This document shows positions 1 through 6,593 of a stretch of 13,979 nt of DNA, piece by piece (the stretch's first letter is position 1; each line of letters opens with the position of its first letter). Both the position numbers and the translations under genes were made by a program. This DNA comes from JACCVG01 sp034664165 (lineage in GTDB: Bacteria > Actinomycetota > Thermoleophilia > Solirubrobacterales > Thermoleophilaceae). The DNA is taken from positions 1 to 13,979 of the forward strand of contig JAXDIE010000133.1 in NCBI GenBank assembly GCA_034664165.1. The letters are read 5' to 3'. Under the pieces are notes generated by a model, which saw nothing but the letters and a program-made list of their open reading frames with translations, did no database searches and was not told where the DNA came from.

Positions 1-754
1 TCCCTTCCACCGGCGTCGAGGCCTCGGCGTAGAGGCGCCTCGGGATCCGGCCGGCCTCGAAGGCCGAGCGCCCGGCCTGCACCGCCAGCTTCATGGCGGC
101 GGCCATCCGCACGGGGTCTTCCGCGCGCGAGACCGCGGTGGCAAGCAGCACGCCATCACAGCCGAGCTCCATCGCCAGCGCGGCATCGGATGCCGTCCCG
201 ATTCCGGCGTCGAGGATCACGGGCACGCCGGCGGACTCGCGGATCAGGCGGAGGTTGTACGGGTTGGCGATCCCCATCCCGCTGCCGATCGGCGATCCCA
301 GAGGCATCACGGCCGCGCAGCCGACGGTCTCGAGCCGCTTGGCCAGCACCGGGTCGTCGGTCGTGTAGGGAAGGACGGTGAACCCGTCGGCCACGAGCGT
401 CTCGGCTGCGGCGAGCAGCTCGGCGGCATCGGGCAACAGGGTCCGCTCGTCACCGATCACCTCGAGCTTGACCCAGTCGGTCTCGAGCGCCTCGCGTGCC
501 AGCCGGGCCGTGGTGACGGCGTCGCGCGCGGTGAAGCACCCGGCCGTGTTGGGGAGCAGGAAACAGCCGGCATCGGAGAGGACCTCGACGATCGAGCCTC
601 GAGCCGCCGGATCCACCCGCCGGAGCGCCAGGGTCGCCATGTCTGCGCCCGAGGCCCTGACCGCAGCGGCCATGGTGTCGAGGTCGCGGAAGCCGCCGGT
701 GCCGATGATCAGGCGCGAGCCGAACTCCCTTCCGGCGATGGCCAGGCCGCTCAT
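1..754 (-). CDS. thiG: Thiazole synthase ThiG (3' end cut by window edge)
   Basis: ThiG forms the thiazole phosphate ring of thiamin in the cytoplasm from 1-deoxy-xylulose 5-phosphate, dehydroglycine and ThiS thiocarboxylate. My translation gives 251 residues before the window ends. Family marks: the Schiff-base lysine in WVKLEVIGD (K96), the phosphate-binding PLGSPIGSGMGI (about 151-162), VPVILDAGIGTASDAA (about 178-193) and the terminal RIPRR.YAEAS.P stretch. That last stretch normally lies at the C-terminus, so only a few residues are probably missing. The ATG at 754 follows the thiS stop after one base (TGA-g-ATG), with GGGTGG a few bases upstream as a weak Shine-Dalgarno. It is the third gene of the thiO-thiS-thiG operon, with coupled translation likely. 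Glycine oxidase ThiO upstream supplies the dehydroglycine. Family identity is secure; only the C-terminus is unseen. Confidence 0.95.
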   Translation of the reverse strand, partial: MSGLAIAGREFGSRLIIGTGGFRDLDTMAAAVRASGADMATLALRRVDPAARGSIVEVLSDAGCFLLPNTAGCFTARDAVTTARLAREALETDWVKLEVIGDERTLLPDAAELLAAAETLVADGFTVLPYTTDDPVLAKRLETVGCAAVMPLGSPIGSGMGIANPYNLRLIRESAGVPVILDAGIGTASDAALAMELGCDGVLLATAVSRAEDPVRMAAAMKLAVQAGRSAFEAGRIPRRLYAEASTPVEG

Positions 755-755
755 C

Positions 756-962
756 TCATCCACCCTGCACCGCTTGGAGAACTTCGACGCGCTGGCCTTC
801 CGCAAGCGCGATCGTGTCCCACGAGCCGCGTGGCACGACGTCGCCCTCGAGAGCCACCGCCACACCGCGGCCGTCGGCCGGCGCCCCGGCGGCGTGAACC
901 GCGTCGCGGATGCAAGCGCCATCCGGCAGGTCGCACGATTGGCCGTTGAGGACCACCCTCAT
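756..962 (-). CDS. thiS: Sulfur carrier protein ThiS
   Basis: A 68-residue ubiquitin-like sulfur carrier. The C-terminal glycine is adenylated and turned into a thiocarboxylate that donates sulfur to ThiG. The sequence opens MRVVLNGQ, has the family's short beta-grasp length, contains VALEGDVVPRGSW in the middle (the usual 'a.vN..iVpr..w' region) and ends exactly in Gly-Gly, which is the functional signature. The start ATG at 962 shares four bases with the thiO stop (ATGA), and GAGG lies about seven bases upstream. thiG follows after one base, so all three proteins are probably translated in a coupled fashion and are under the TPP riboswitch upstream of thiO. No ThiF-type adenylyltransferase is encoded in the window, so activation must rely on a gene elsewhere. 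Confidence 0.94.
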   Translation of the reverse strand: MRVVLNGQSCDLPDGACIRDAVHAAGAPADGRGVAVALEGDVVPRGSWDTIALAEGQRVEVLQAVQGG

Positions 963-2113
963 GGCGAAGCCTCGACGCGCGGAGCGGCGACAAGACGGGC
1001 CGGGTCACAGGCAGCCAGCGCGGGGTCCATGGCCTGGCCGTTGCAGAGGGCGGCCACGCCGTCGGCCGTGGACGGCGCGAGCAGGATCCCGTTGCGGTGG
1101 TGGCCCGTGGCCAGGATGAGCCCGTCGATTGCCGAGCGGCCCACCAGCGGCAGGCCGTCGGGGGTTGCCGGCCGCAGGCCCGCGGCGGTCTCGGCCAGCT
1201 TCAGCTCATCGGTTTCGGGCAGGACCTCCCAGGCGGCCTCGAGAAGCTCGCGGACGCCACCCGCGGTGACGTGGCTGTCGCCGCGCTCTTCCATCGTCGC
1301 CCCGATGACGACTTCGCCCCCGGCCCTGGGCACGATGTAGCAGCGCGGGGTGCGCAGGATCCTCGACGCTGGAGGAGCCCCGGATGCGCGAAGCCTCAGG
1401 ATCTGGCCCTTGACCGCCCGCACCGGCGGGATCGCCTCAGGCGGGAGCCCTGCCACTTCCGCGCTCCAGGCCCCGGCGGCGAGCACCACGTTGTCGGCCT
1501 TGAAGGGGCCCGCCAGGGTCTGGACGCCGGTGACGCGCCCACCCGTGACTTCGATCTCGGGCTCCATGGCGATAATCAACTCGCCGCCGTCGGCGTCGAT
1601 CGCGACGGCCAGAGCGGCCGCCAGTGCCCGCGGCTCCACGAAGCCGTCCTCAGGGGTGAGCACTCCACCGGCGATGCCGGGCGCGAGCCCCGGCTCCAGC
1701 TCGCGGCACTCCGAGCGGGTGAGCATCCGGGCATCGAGATCCAGGTCGAGCTGGAACGCATGGAGGCGGGCGAGCTCCTCCGCGTCGTCGCGGTCGACGG
1801 CCACGGTGAGTGCGCCGCTCTGGACATGGCCGGCCTCCCGGCCCGAGCGCTCGCTCAGGTCGGCGCCGAAGCCGGGCCAGCGGGCGGCCGATGCCAGGTT
1901 GAGGGCAAGAAGCCCCTGGCCACCGAAGTCGGCCTCGGTTGCCGGCGCGAGCATTCCGGCGGCAACGCCAGAGGCTCCCGCCCCGGGGCCTGCACGGTCG
2001 ATCACAGCCACGGACAGCCCCGACGCCGCGATCCGCCAGGCGCAGGAGAGCCCGATGACGCCGGCGCCGATCACCACGACGTCGTAGCTGTGCTCCTTCG
2101 GCGGCTGGCCCAT
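959..2113 (-). CDS. thiO: Glycine oxidase ThiO
   Basis: FAD-dependent amine oxidase that oxidises glycine to dehydroglycine (iminoacetate) plus hydrogen peroxide for thiazole synthesis; it replaces the radical ThiH route and needs oxygen. The 384-residue product has the N-terminal dinucleotide fold VVVIGAGVIGLSCAWR (GxGxxG at residues 16-21), an acidic strand end (VIDR) and the DAO-family C-terminus. The stretch AAGLRPATPDGLPLVG followed by ATGHHRNGILLAP is characteristic of ThiO. Length matches the family. The ATG at 2113 has GAGGGAG just upstream. It is the first gene of thiO-thiS-thiG and is preceded by a TPP riboswitch, which fits the assignment. Other DAO-family oxidases are possible on sequence alone, but the neighbours make ThiO very likely. 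Confidence 0.93.
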   Translation of the reverse strand: MGQPPKEHSYDVVVIGAGVIGLSCAWRIAASGLSVAVIDRAGPGAGASGVAAGMLAPATEADFGGQGLLALNLASAARWPGFGADLSERSGREAGHVQSGALTVAVDRDDAEELARLHAFQLDLDLDARMLTRSECRELEPGLAPGIAGGVLTPEDGFVEPRALAAALAVAIDADGGELIIAMEPEIEVTGGRVTGVQTLAGPFKADNVVLAAGAWSAEVAGLPPEAIPPVRAVKGQILRLRASGAPPASRILRTPRCYIVPRAGGEVVIGATMEERGDSHVTAGGVRELLEAAWEVLPETDELKLAETAAGLRPATPDGLPLVGRSAIDGLILATGHHRNGILLAPSTADGVAALCNGQAMDPALAACDPARLVAAPRVEASP

Positions 2114-2144
2114 TGCTCCCTCTTTCCTGCGGCGGGCCCGGCCG

Positions 2145-2240
2145 GCTTCCCTGCGCCGGCATTGCCCGGATCAGGTTTGACGGTCGGCGGCGACCCAGCC
2201 GCCCTCTCAGCCCGGTCATTCCGAGCTCCCGTAGTCACTC
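2145..2240 (-). ncRNA. TPP riboswitch (thi box) in the thiO leader
   Basis: Read leftward, the leader holds the conserved thi-box blocks in the correct order. GGGAG (from 2230) is followed by P2 (GCTCGG / CCGGGC closing AATGA), CTGAGA at 2210-2205, and a P3 hairpin GGCGGC-TGGGTC-GCCGCC. Then come ACCTGAT at 2176-2170, a P5 stem CCGG-GCAATG-CCGG and GCGCAGGGAA around 2156-2147. These match the TPP-binding aptamer, in which CUGAGA recognises the pyrimidine ring and the 3' half the pyrophosphate. P1 is weak in my reading (one mismatch). The thiO start lies about 32 bases beyond the aptamer with a strong GAGGGAG, and no U-tract follows, so control is probably at translation. Outer boundaries are approximate. 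Confidence 0.93.
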
Positions 2241-2241
2241 G

Positions 2242-2247
2242 ATGCTA
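2242..2247 (-). promoter_or_regulatory. Candidate -10 box for the thiOSG transcript
   Basis: TAGCAT on the leftward strand fits the actinobacterial -10 pattern TANNNT. A start site six bases downstream would be an A at about 2235, right at the 5' edge of the riboswitch aptamer. That is where a thi-box transcript should begin. No convincing -35 is seen 16-18 bases further up. The box lies inside the 5' leader of thiE on the other strand. Confidence 0.4.
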
Positions 2248-2261
2248 CTCCCCCTGCTCTG

Positions 2262-2273
2262 GGAGGATCCTCC
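2262..2273 (+). promoter_or_regulatory. Palindromic Shine-Dalgarno of thiE
   Basis: GGAGGATCCTCC is a perfect 12-base palindrome ending one base before the thiE ATG at 2275. Its left half is the Shine-Dalgarno GGAGG. In RNA it can fold as GGAG-GATC-CTCC, a 4-bp stem hiding the ribosome site. As DNA it could be a small operator. It also fixes 2275 as the thiE start, because no other in-frame ATG has such a site. Confidence 0.55.
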
Positions 2274-2274
2274 G

Positions 2275-2946
2275 ATGGGCACCGATCGCAGCGGCGCGGA
2301 CCGGAGGGCGCTACTGGCCGGCGCGCGGCTCTACGTGATCGCCGGAGCGGATGACCTCGGGCGGCTGCTACCCGGGATCCTGGAGGCGGGCGCCGATCTG
2401 GTGCAGCTGCGGGACAAGGACGCGGACGACGGGCGGTTGACCGAGGCCGCGGCCACTGCGCAGCTTGCCTGCCTGGAGCACGGCGCGCTGCTGATCGTGA
2501 ACGACCGCCCGGATCTGGCGGCGGCCGTCGGTGCTGACGGCGTACATGTGGGACAGGACGACATCGACCCGGCCGAGGCCCGCCGGATAGTCGGCCCCGA
2601 GGCACTGATCGGCATCTCCACCCACTCCCCCGCACAGATGGCCGCCGCCGAGGCCTCGGCGGCCGACTACCTCGGCGTCGGGCCGGTCAACGCGACGCCC
2701 ACCAAGCCAGGGCGCCCAGCCGTGGGGCTCGAGCTGGTCCGGGATGCGGCGCGGCTGGCCGCCAAGCCGTTCTTCGCCATCGGCGGGATCGAGCCGTCGG
2801 GCATCCCCGCGGTGCTCGACGCGGGCGCAACCCGGGTGGCGGTCGTACGTGCCGTGACCCAGGCCGACGACCCCGTCGCCGCCGTTCGCGAGCTCACCGG
2901 CCTGTTGGAGGGAGGGCGTCGTGGCGCAATCGTCGAGGCAACGTAA
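2275..2946 (+). CDS. thiE: Thiamin-phosphate synthase ThiE
   Basis: Couples HMP pyrophosphate with thiazole phosphate to give thiamin phosphate, the step that uses the ThiOSG product. The 223-residue protein has all the TIM-barrel family marks: VQLRDK (43-48), the IVNDR strand (74-78), GVHVGQDD (89-96), ISTHS (114-118), the pyrophosphate-loop GPVNATPTKPG (136-146) and FFAIGGI (166-172). The open frame extends upstream to 2113, but ATG 2275 carries GGAGG eight bases away and begins where the family begins; the extension runs antisense through the riboswitch. The gene is divergent from thiO, so the riboswitch does not lie on its transcript. Its last 26 bases overlap the next gene. No thiD or thiC is in the window. 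Confidence 0.95.
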   Translation: MGTDRSGADRRALLAGARLYVIAGADDLGRLLPGILEAGADLVQLRDKDADDGRLTEAAATAQLACLEHGALLIVNDRPDLAAAVGADGVHVGQDDIDPAEARRIVGPEALIGISTHSPAQMAAAEASAADYLGVGPVNATPTKPGRPAVGLELVRDAARLAAKPFFAIGGIEPSGIPAVLDAGATRVAVVRAVTQADDPVAAVRELTGLLEGGRRGAIVEAT

Positions 2947-3403
2947 GAAGGCCCGACGGGCAGCCGGCACGATCAAGCCGCCCGGGCGCTCGGAGGCAAA
3001 GAACCAGGCCGTCCGCGAGTCGCTGGAGCCACTGGCGCCCGGGGAGCGCCCAGGCGCCGTGACAGTCGGCGCGGTGCTGGTGACGGGCCTCGCGATCTTC
3101 GTGCTCGTGCGATACCTCGGTGGCGTCAGCTTCCAGGGCAAGCGCGTCGAGTTCGCCCAGTTCGCACCGCTGCTGCTGATCCTGGTGATGATGTCCTACG
3201 GCCTCTGGCGCGCCCGCTACTGGGCGGTTCTGGGGCTCCAGGCACTACTTGGCCTCCTGATCGTCTACTACGGGGTGACCGCGACGCTGTTCGGCGACCT
3301 GCAGGGAGTCGCGGTGGCGCTGGCCGTGGTGATCCCGTCCGGCTACCTCTTCTACAAGCTCGTCAAGGCGATGGCCCGGATCCAGATGCCGGAGCGAAGT
3401 TGA
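2921..3403 (+). CDS. Four-helix membrane protein, function unknown
   Basis: I do not recognise this 160-residue protein. Its first 45 residues are hydrophilic and strongly basic at the start (RQRKKARR), then four hydrophobic segments follow at about 46-68, 80-96, 101-121 and 127-148. This suggests an integral membrane protein with a cytoplasmic N-terminus. Short basic loops such as WRARY at 96-100 separate the segments. The start is GTG at 2921, inside the end of thiE (26-base overlap), preceded by GGAGGG at a good distance. Its TGA overlaps the TTG start of the thioesterase. The nested start and overlapping stop suggest one transcript thiE-membrane protein-thioesterase with coupled translation. 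A link to thiamin transport is conceivable but nothing in the sequence shows it. Confidence 0.8.
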   Translation: MAQSSRQRKKARRAAGTIKPPGRSEAKNQAVRESLEPLAPGERPGAVTVGAVLVTGLAIFVLVRYLGGVSFQGKRVEFAQFAPLLLILVMMSYGLWRARYWAVLGLQALLGLLIVYYGVTATLFGDLQGVAVALAVVIPSGYLFYKLVKAMARIQMPERS

Positions 3404-3816
3404 GCGAGCCCTTCTCACTCACCGAGCGCGTCCGGTTCGGCGACCTCGATGCCATGCAGCACCTGAACAACGTGCAGTTCCTGCGCTACTTCGAGACCGC
3501 GCGGATCCAATACATGACCACCCTGTTCCCGGAGCACAAGCCAACGAGCCAGCAGCAGTTCGGCTTCATTTTCGCGGAGTGCAAGATCTCCTATCGGTCG
3601 CCCGCCTACTACGGCGAGGAGATCCGGATCGGGGTCTGGCCGAAGAAGATCGGAAACGCGAGCCTGCATCTGACGTTCGAGATGCACGCCATGCCCGAGG
3701 AACGCCTCGTGGCCGAGGGCTACGGCGTACTCGTGGGTTTCGACTACACGGAGAACCGATCCCACCCGCTGCCGGACCATGTCCGGGAGCGCTTGGCTCA
3801 GGACATCCGCGAGTAG
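3400..3816 (+). CDS. Acyl-CoA thioesterase, hotdog-fold 4HBT/YbgC-FadM type
   Basis: A 138-residue single-hotdog thioesterase expected to hydrolyse acyl-CoA esters in the cytoplasm. The signature RFGDLDAMQHLNNVQFLRYFE (about residues 12-32) contains the presumed catalytic Asp17 and the conserved H21-L-N-N. IFAECKISYRSPAYYGEE (about 57-74) is the second half of the fold, where the long central helix is followed by strands. Length is typical of the family. The start is TTG at 3400, overlapping the TGA of the previous gene (TTGA), with GGAG a few bases upstream, so coupled translation is likely. No in-frame ATG lies before the catalytic motif, which supports the TTG. The chain length preferred cannot be read from the sequence. 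It ends one base before the convergent patatin gene. Confidence 0.88.
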   Translation: MSEPFSLTERVRFGDLDAMQHLNNVQFLRYFETARIQYMTTLFPEHKPTSQQQFGFIFAECKISYRSPAYYGEEIRIGVWPKKIGNASLHLTFEMHAMPEERLVAEGYGVLVGFDYTENRSHPLPDHVRERLAQDIRE

Positions 3817-3817
3817 C

Positions 3818-5167
3818 TCAGCGACGCTGCAGGGTTCGCCATTCGTCCAGCCGCGCGACCTCCGCCTCGGACTCCGCGCGCAGGGGGTCGAGGTCGAAGT
3901 CGTGCGCGCTGTCAGCGCACCAGAAGCCCGGATGGCGTGCCAGCCAGCGTTTGGCGTCGCGCCTGCCCAGGTCGATCAGGCCCGAGATGTAGTCGTGGTC
4001 GAAGAGCAGGAAGCTGAGCAGCTCCCCCCGACTGGCGTTGGCCCCTCCCAGCACGCGACCCATCAGGGCGAAGTCGATGCCCTTCAGAGCCGACCTTCCC
4101 GAGTAGCGCCGCGCGAAGACCTGCTCGGCGAGTGTCCCGAGCTCCCGGCGGCGGCGCGGCGTGACGAACGCGTAGGAAACGCGCCTGTAGGGCCGGCGGC
4201 CGCGCGACTCGCGATAGGCCCGAGCGGGGCCGACGGAGCCCATGGCCGACGTATCGGCGAAGAACGTGTTGATCGCAGCCAGCCGGTGCATGTCGTACTT
4301 GACCTGGTCGAGCAGCAGGCCGTCGAGGACGTTGGCCACGATGTCCGAGAGCTGCGGGCGCAACGGCGCCTTGGTGCGCATCCGCGGGGCGACCAGCGGC
4401 TCGAAGCCGACGACGATGACCCGCGAGGCCCCCAGGTCCAGCGCGGGCTTGATCGGTGTGTTCAGCCTGGCCGCGCCGTCGATGTAGTACCCCTCCGCCG
4501 ACTTGGGAGACCGGATCCGGACCGGAGGGAAGAGCATCGGGATGGCGGCCGAGGCCCTGACGTGTTCGGCCTCCAGGGTCGTGCCCACGTAGCGGATGTC
4601 CTCCGACGCCGATCGGAGCGCCGCGGGATCGGCACCCTGGACGAACCCCACGGCCGTGCCATCGAGCGAGGTGGCCACCGCGCACACCGACTGCAGCACC
4701 TCGGAGTCGATGTTGGCGCTGATCGCGTCGAAGTCGATCCAGCGCGGGAGGTTGTCGTGCAGTGGGCGCGCGTCCAGCAGGCTGCGGCCCCGTAACCCGG
4801 GCACGCCGAGCGTCTCCGCCAGGCCCATGGCCAGCCGCAGCGGCGTCCTGGGACTCAGCAGGCTGGTGAAGATGTCGGCCCGGTCGAGCCCGTGCCAGAT
4901 ATCCAGCAGGCGCCCGGCCTGCTCGCGCGCCGGCAGGTGCGCCCAGGACGCCAGAGCGGCCGCGTTGATTGCCCCCACGCTGACACCACAGATGATCTCG
5001 GCGGACTCCCCGCGCTCCTCCAGCTTCGGCAGGAGCACCGAGAGGGCGCCCACCTCGTACGCGCCCCGCGCGCCCCCGCCGGGCAGGACAATTGCCACAC
5101 CCGGCTTGTCGCTCGTCCGGTCCACCCCCATACGGTCGCCGCCGAAGCGCTTTCTGACTACGTCCAT
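3818..5167 (-). CDS. Patatin-like phospholipase / esterase
   Basis: A 449-residue serine lipase of the patatin family, probably acting on membrane or storage lipids. From the start at 5167 the oxyanion-hole motif is VLPGGGARGAYEVGAL (GGGxRG at 30-35), the nucleophile is Ser63 in GVSVG, and the catalytic partner is Asp230 in YIDGAARLNTP. The stretch ASAAIPMLFPPV between them is typical of bacterial family members. The C-terminal third is basic and less conserved. There is no signal peptide, so a cytoplasmic or peripheral membrane site is likely. Neither ATG 5167 nor ATG 5131 (437 residues) has a clear Shine-Dalgarno. The frame stays open beyond 5167, but that would run into lpd on the other strand, so I reject longer starts. 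It converges on the thioesterase gene and is divergent from lpd with 46 bases between starts. Confidence 0.88.
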   Translation of the reverse strand: MDVVRKRFGGDRMGVDRTSDKPGVAIVLPGGGARGAYEVGALSVLLPKLEERGESAEIICGVSVGAINAAALASWAHLPAREQAGRLLDIWHGLDRADIFTSLLSPRTPLRLAMGLAETLGVPGLRGRSLLDARPLHDNLPRWIDFDAISANIDSEVLQSVCAVATSLDGTAVGFVQGADPAALRSASEDIRYVGTTLEAEHVRASAAIPMLFPPVRIRSPKSAEGYYIDGAARLNTPIKPALDLGASRVIVVGFEPLVAPRMRTKAPLRPQLSDIVANVLDGLLLDQVKYDMHRLAAINTFFADTSAMGSVGPARAYRESRGRRPYRRVSYAFVTPRRRRELGTLAEQVFARRYSGRSALKGIDFALMGRVLGGANASRGELLSFLLFDHDYISGLIDLGRRDAKRWLARHPGFWCADSAHDFDLDPLRAESEAEVARLDEWRTLQRR

Positions 5168-5180
5168 CGGGCCAAGACCG

Positions 5181-5186
5181 ACTGTA
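5181..5186 (-). promoter_or_regulatory. Candidate -10 box for the patatin gene
   Basis: TACAGT on the leftward strand fits TANNNT and lies 13 bases before the ATG at 5167, predicting a leader of only about six bases. This agrees with the missing Shine-Dalgarno. No good -35 is visible, so the call is tentative. Confidence 0.3.
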
Positions 5187-5200
5187 CGCGGGGTCCTATG

Positions 5201-5206
5201 TAGGCT
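5201..5206 (+). promoter_or_regulatory. Candidate -10 box for a leaderless lpd transcript
   Basis: TAGGCT (TANNNT) is followed by seven bases and then the lpd ATG at 5214, so transcription would start on or next to the A of the start codon. No Shine-Dalgarno is present, as expected for a leaderless mRNA. The same layout recurs at 7177, 8680 and 9688. Confidence 0.5.
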
Positions 5207-5213
5207 CTTGGAA

Positions 5214-6587
5214 ATGGCCGAGACGAGCTTCGACTGCATAGTCATCGGATCCGGCCCCGGCGGGTACGTGGCGGCGATTCGCGCCACGCAGCTGGGGATG
5301 AAGACGGCCGTGGTCGAGCGGGACTCGGTGGTCGGCGGCCGTTGCCTCAACTACGCGTGCATCCCCGCCAAGGCCGTGCTCCGCGCCGCCGACGTGTACA
5401 CCGAGGTCCAGGAAGCCGGGGCGTTCGGCATCAAGGTGGACGGCGCCTCCGTGGACTTCGCGGGAGTCGGCGCGCACCGGGATGAGGTCATCAAGACCCT
5501 CACCGGGGGTGTCGCGATGCTTTTCGAGAAGAACAAGGTCCAGGTCTTCAACGGCCATGGCGCCCTCACGGCCGATGGCACGGTGAAGGTCGGCGACGAC
5601 GTGCTGAGCGCCAAGACCGTCGTGCTGGCCACCGGCTCGGTGGCGCGGCCCATCCTGGGACTCGAGTTCGGCGACCGCGTGCTCGACACGGCCGCGGCAT
5701 GGCTGCTGGACAAGCAGCCCAAGAGCATGGCTGTGGTCGGTGCCGGAGCCTCGGGCACCGAGATCGCCTCCGCATACGCACGGCTGGGCACCGAGGTGAC
5801 CCTTTTCGAGGCCCTCCCCCAGATCCTGCCGCTTGAGGACAAGGACACCGCCCGAACCGCGGCCAGGGAAATCGGCAAGACGGGCGTGAACATCGTCACC
5901 GGAGCCGAGATCACGGCAGTGGACGTGGGCAAGAGCTCGGTGAAGGTCACGCACGGCGATGGCGCTCCGACCTTCGAGTACCTGGTGATCGCCGCCGGCC
6001 GGGGAGCCGATGTCGAGGGCCTCGGGCTCGCCGACGCCGGTGTCGAGACCGACGATCTTGGGTTGATCGCCGTCGACGGCATGATGCGCACCTCCCGCGA
6101 GGGCGTTTACGCGATCGGCGACCTGGTGCCGGGCCCCGCCCTGGCGCACGTGGCCTCCGATGAGGGCGTGATCGCCGTGGAGCACGCCGCCGGCCTGAGC
6201 CCGCACGCACTGGACTACGACTTCATCCCCGCGGTCACGTTCTGCCACCCCCAGGTGGCCAGCTTCGGGCTGACCGAGCAGCAGGCCAAGGACGCCGGGT
6301 ATGACGTCGTCGCGGCTCGGATCCCGCTCGGAGCCGTCGGCGCGCCGACCGTGTACGGGGAGAAGGGCGGCCTCGTGAAGATCGTGGGCGAGAAGAAGTA
6401 CGGCGAGCTGCTGGGCGGCCACATCGTGTCCACGAAGGCCGCCGACCTGATCCAGGAGCTGGTCCAGGCGCGCGAGCTGGAGGGCGGCTTCAGCGAGGTG
6501 GCCCACACCGTGCACGCCCATCCGACCTACTCCGAGGCCGTGATGGAAGCCGCTCGCGCCGTCGACGGCTGGCTGATCCACGGCTGA
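5214..6587 (+). CDS. lpd: Dihydrolipoamide dehydrogenase (E3)
   Basis: Flavoprotein that reoxidises dihydrolipoyl groups with NAD+ for 2-oxo acid dehydrogenase or glycine cleavage complexes. The 457-residue protein has the FAD site CIVIGSGPGGYVAAIRA, then the redox disulfide in GGRCLNYACIPAK (Cys44 and Cys49, C-x4-C), then the NAD site MAVVGAGASGTEIASAYA, the second FAD segment GVYAIGDLVPGPALAHVA, and the C-terminal dyad His436-Glu441 in HAHPTYSE. All catalytic residues are present and the length is normal. The 'RCLNYACIPAK' form differs slightly from the common 'TCLNVGCIPSK' but keeps both cysteines. The start at 5214 is the first ATG that leaves the flavin motif near the N-terminus; it appears leaderless. 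The isomerase-like gene follows after six bases and an E2 gene lies two genes further on, which suggests a lipoate-linked role. Confidence 0.94.
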   Translation: MAETSFDCIVIGSGPGGYVAAIRATQLGMKTAVVERDSVVGGRCLNYACIPAKAVLRAADVYTEVQEAGAFGIKVDGASVDFAGVGAHRDEVIKTLTGGVAMLFEKNKVQVFNGHGALTADGTVKVGDDVLSAKTVVLATGSVARPILGLEFGDRVLDTAAAWLLDKQPKSMAVVGAGASGTEIASAYARLGTEVTLFEALPQILPLEDKDTARTAAREIGKTGVNIVTGAEITAVDVGKSSVKVTHGDGAPTFEYLVIAAGRGADVEGLGLADAGVETDDLGLIAVDGMMRTSREGVYAIGDLVPGPALAHVASDEGVIAVEHAAGLSPHALDYDFIPAVTFCHPQVASFGLTEQQAKDAGYDVVAARIPLGAVGAPTVYGEKGGLVKIVGEKKYGELLGGHIVSTKAADLIQELVQARELEGGFSEVAHTVHAHPTYSEAVMEAARAVDGWLIHG

Positions 6588-6593
6588 CCCGTC

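Noticed and set aside
2113..2274. N-terminal extension of thiE by 54 codons
   Set aside because: It would translate the antisense of the TPP riboswitch, has no ThiE similarity, and the ATG at 2275 has a strong Shine-Dalgarno.
378..2338. Long rightward open frames opposite thiG, thiS and thiO
   Set aside because: They are antisense to genes with clear family motifs, have Arg/Ala/Ser-rich low-complexity products, and arise because GC-rich third positions rarely make stops.
5168..5350. N-terminal extension of the patatin gene by up to 61 codons
   Set aside because: It would overlap the lpd coding region on the other strand and adds no family sequence.
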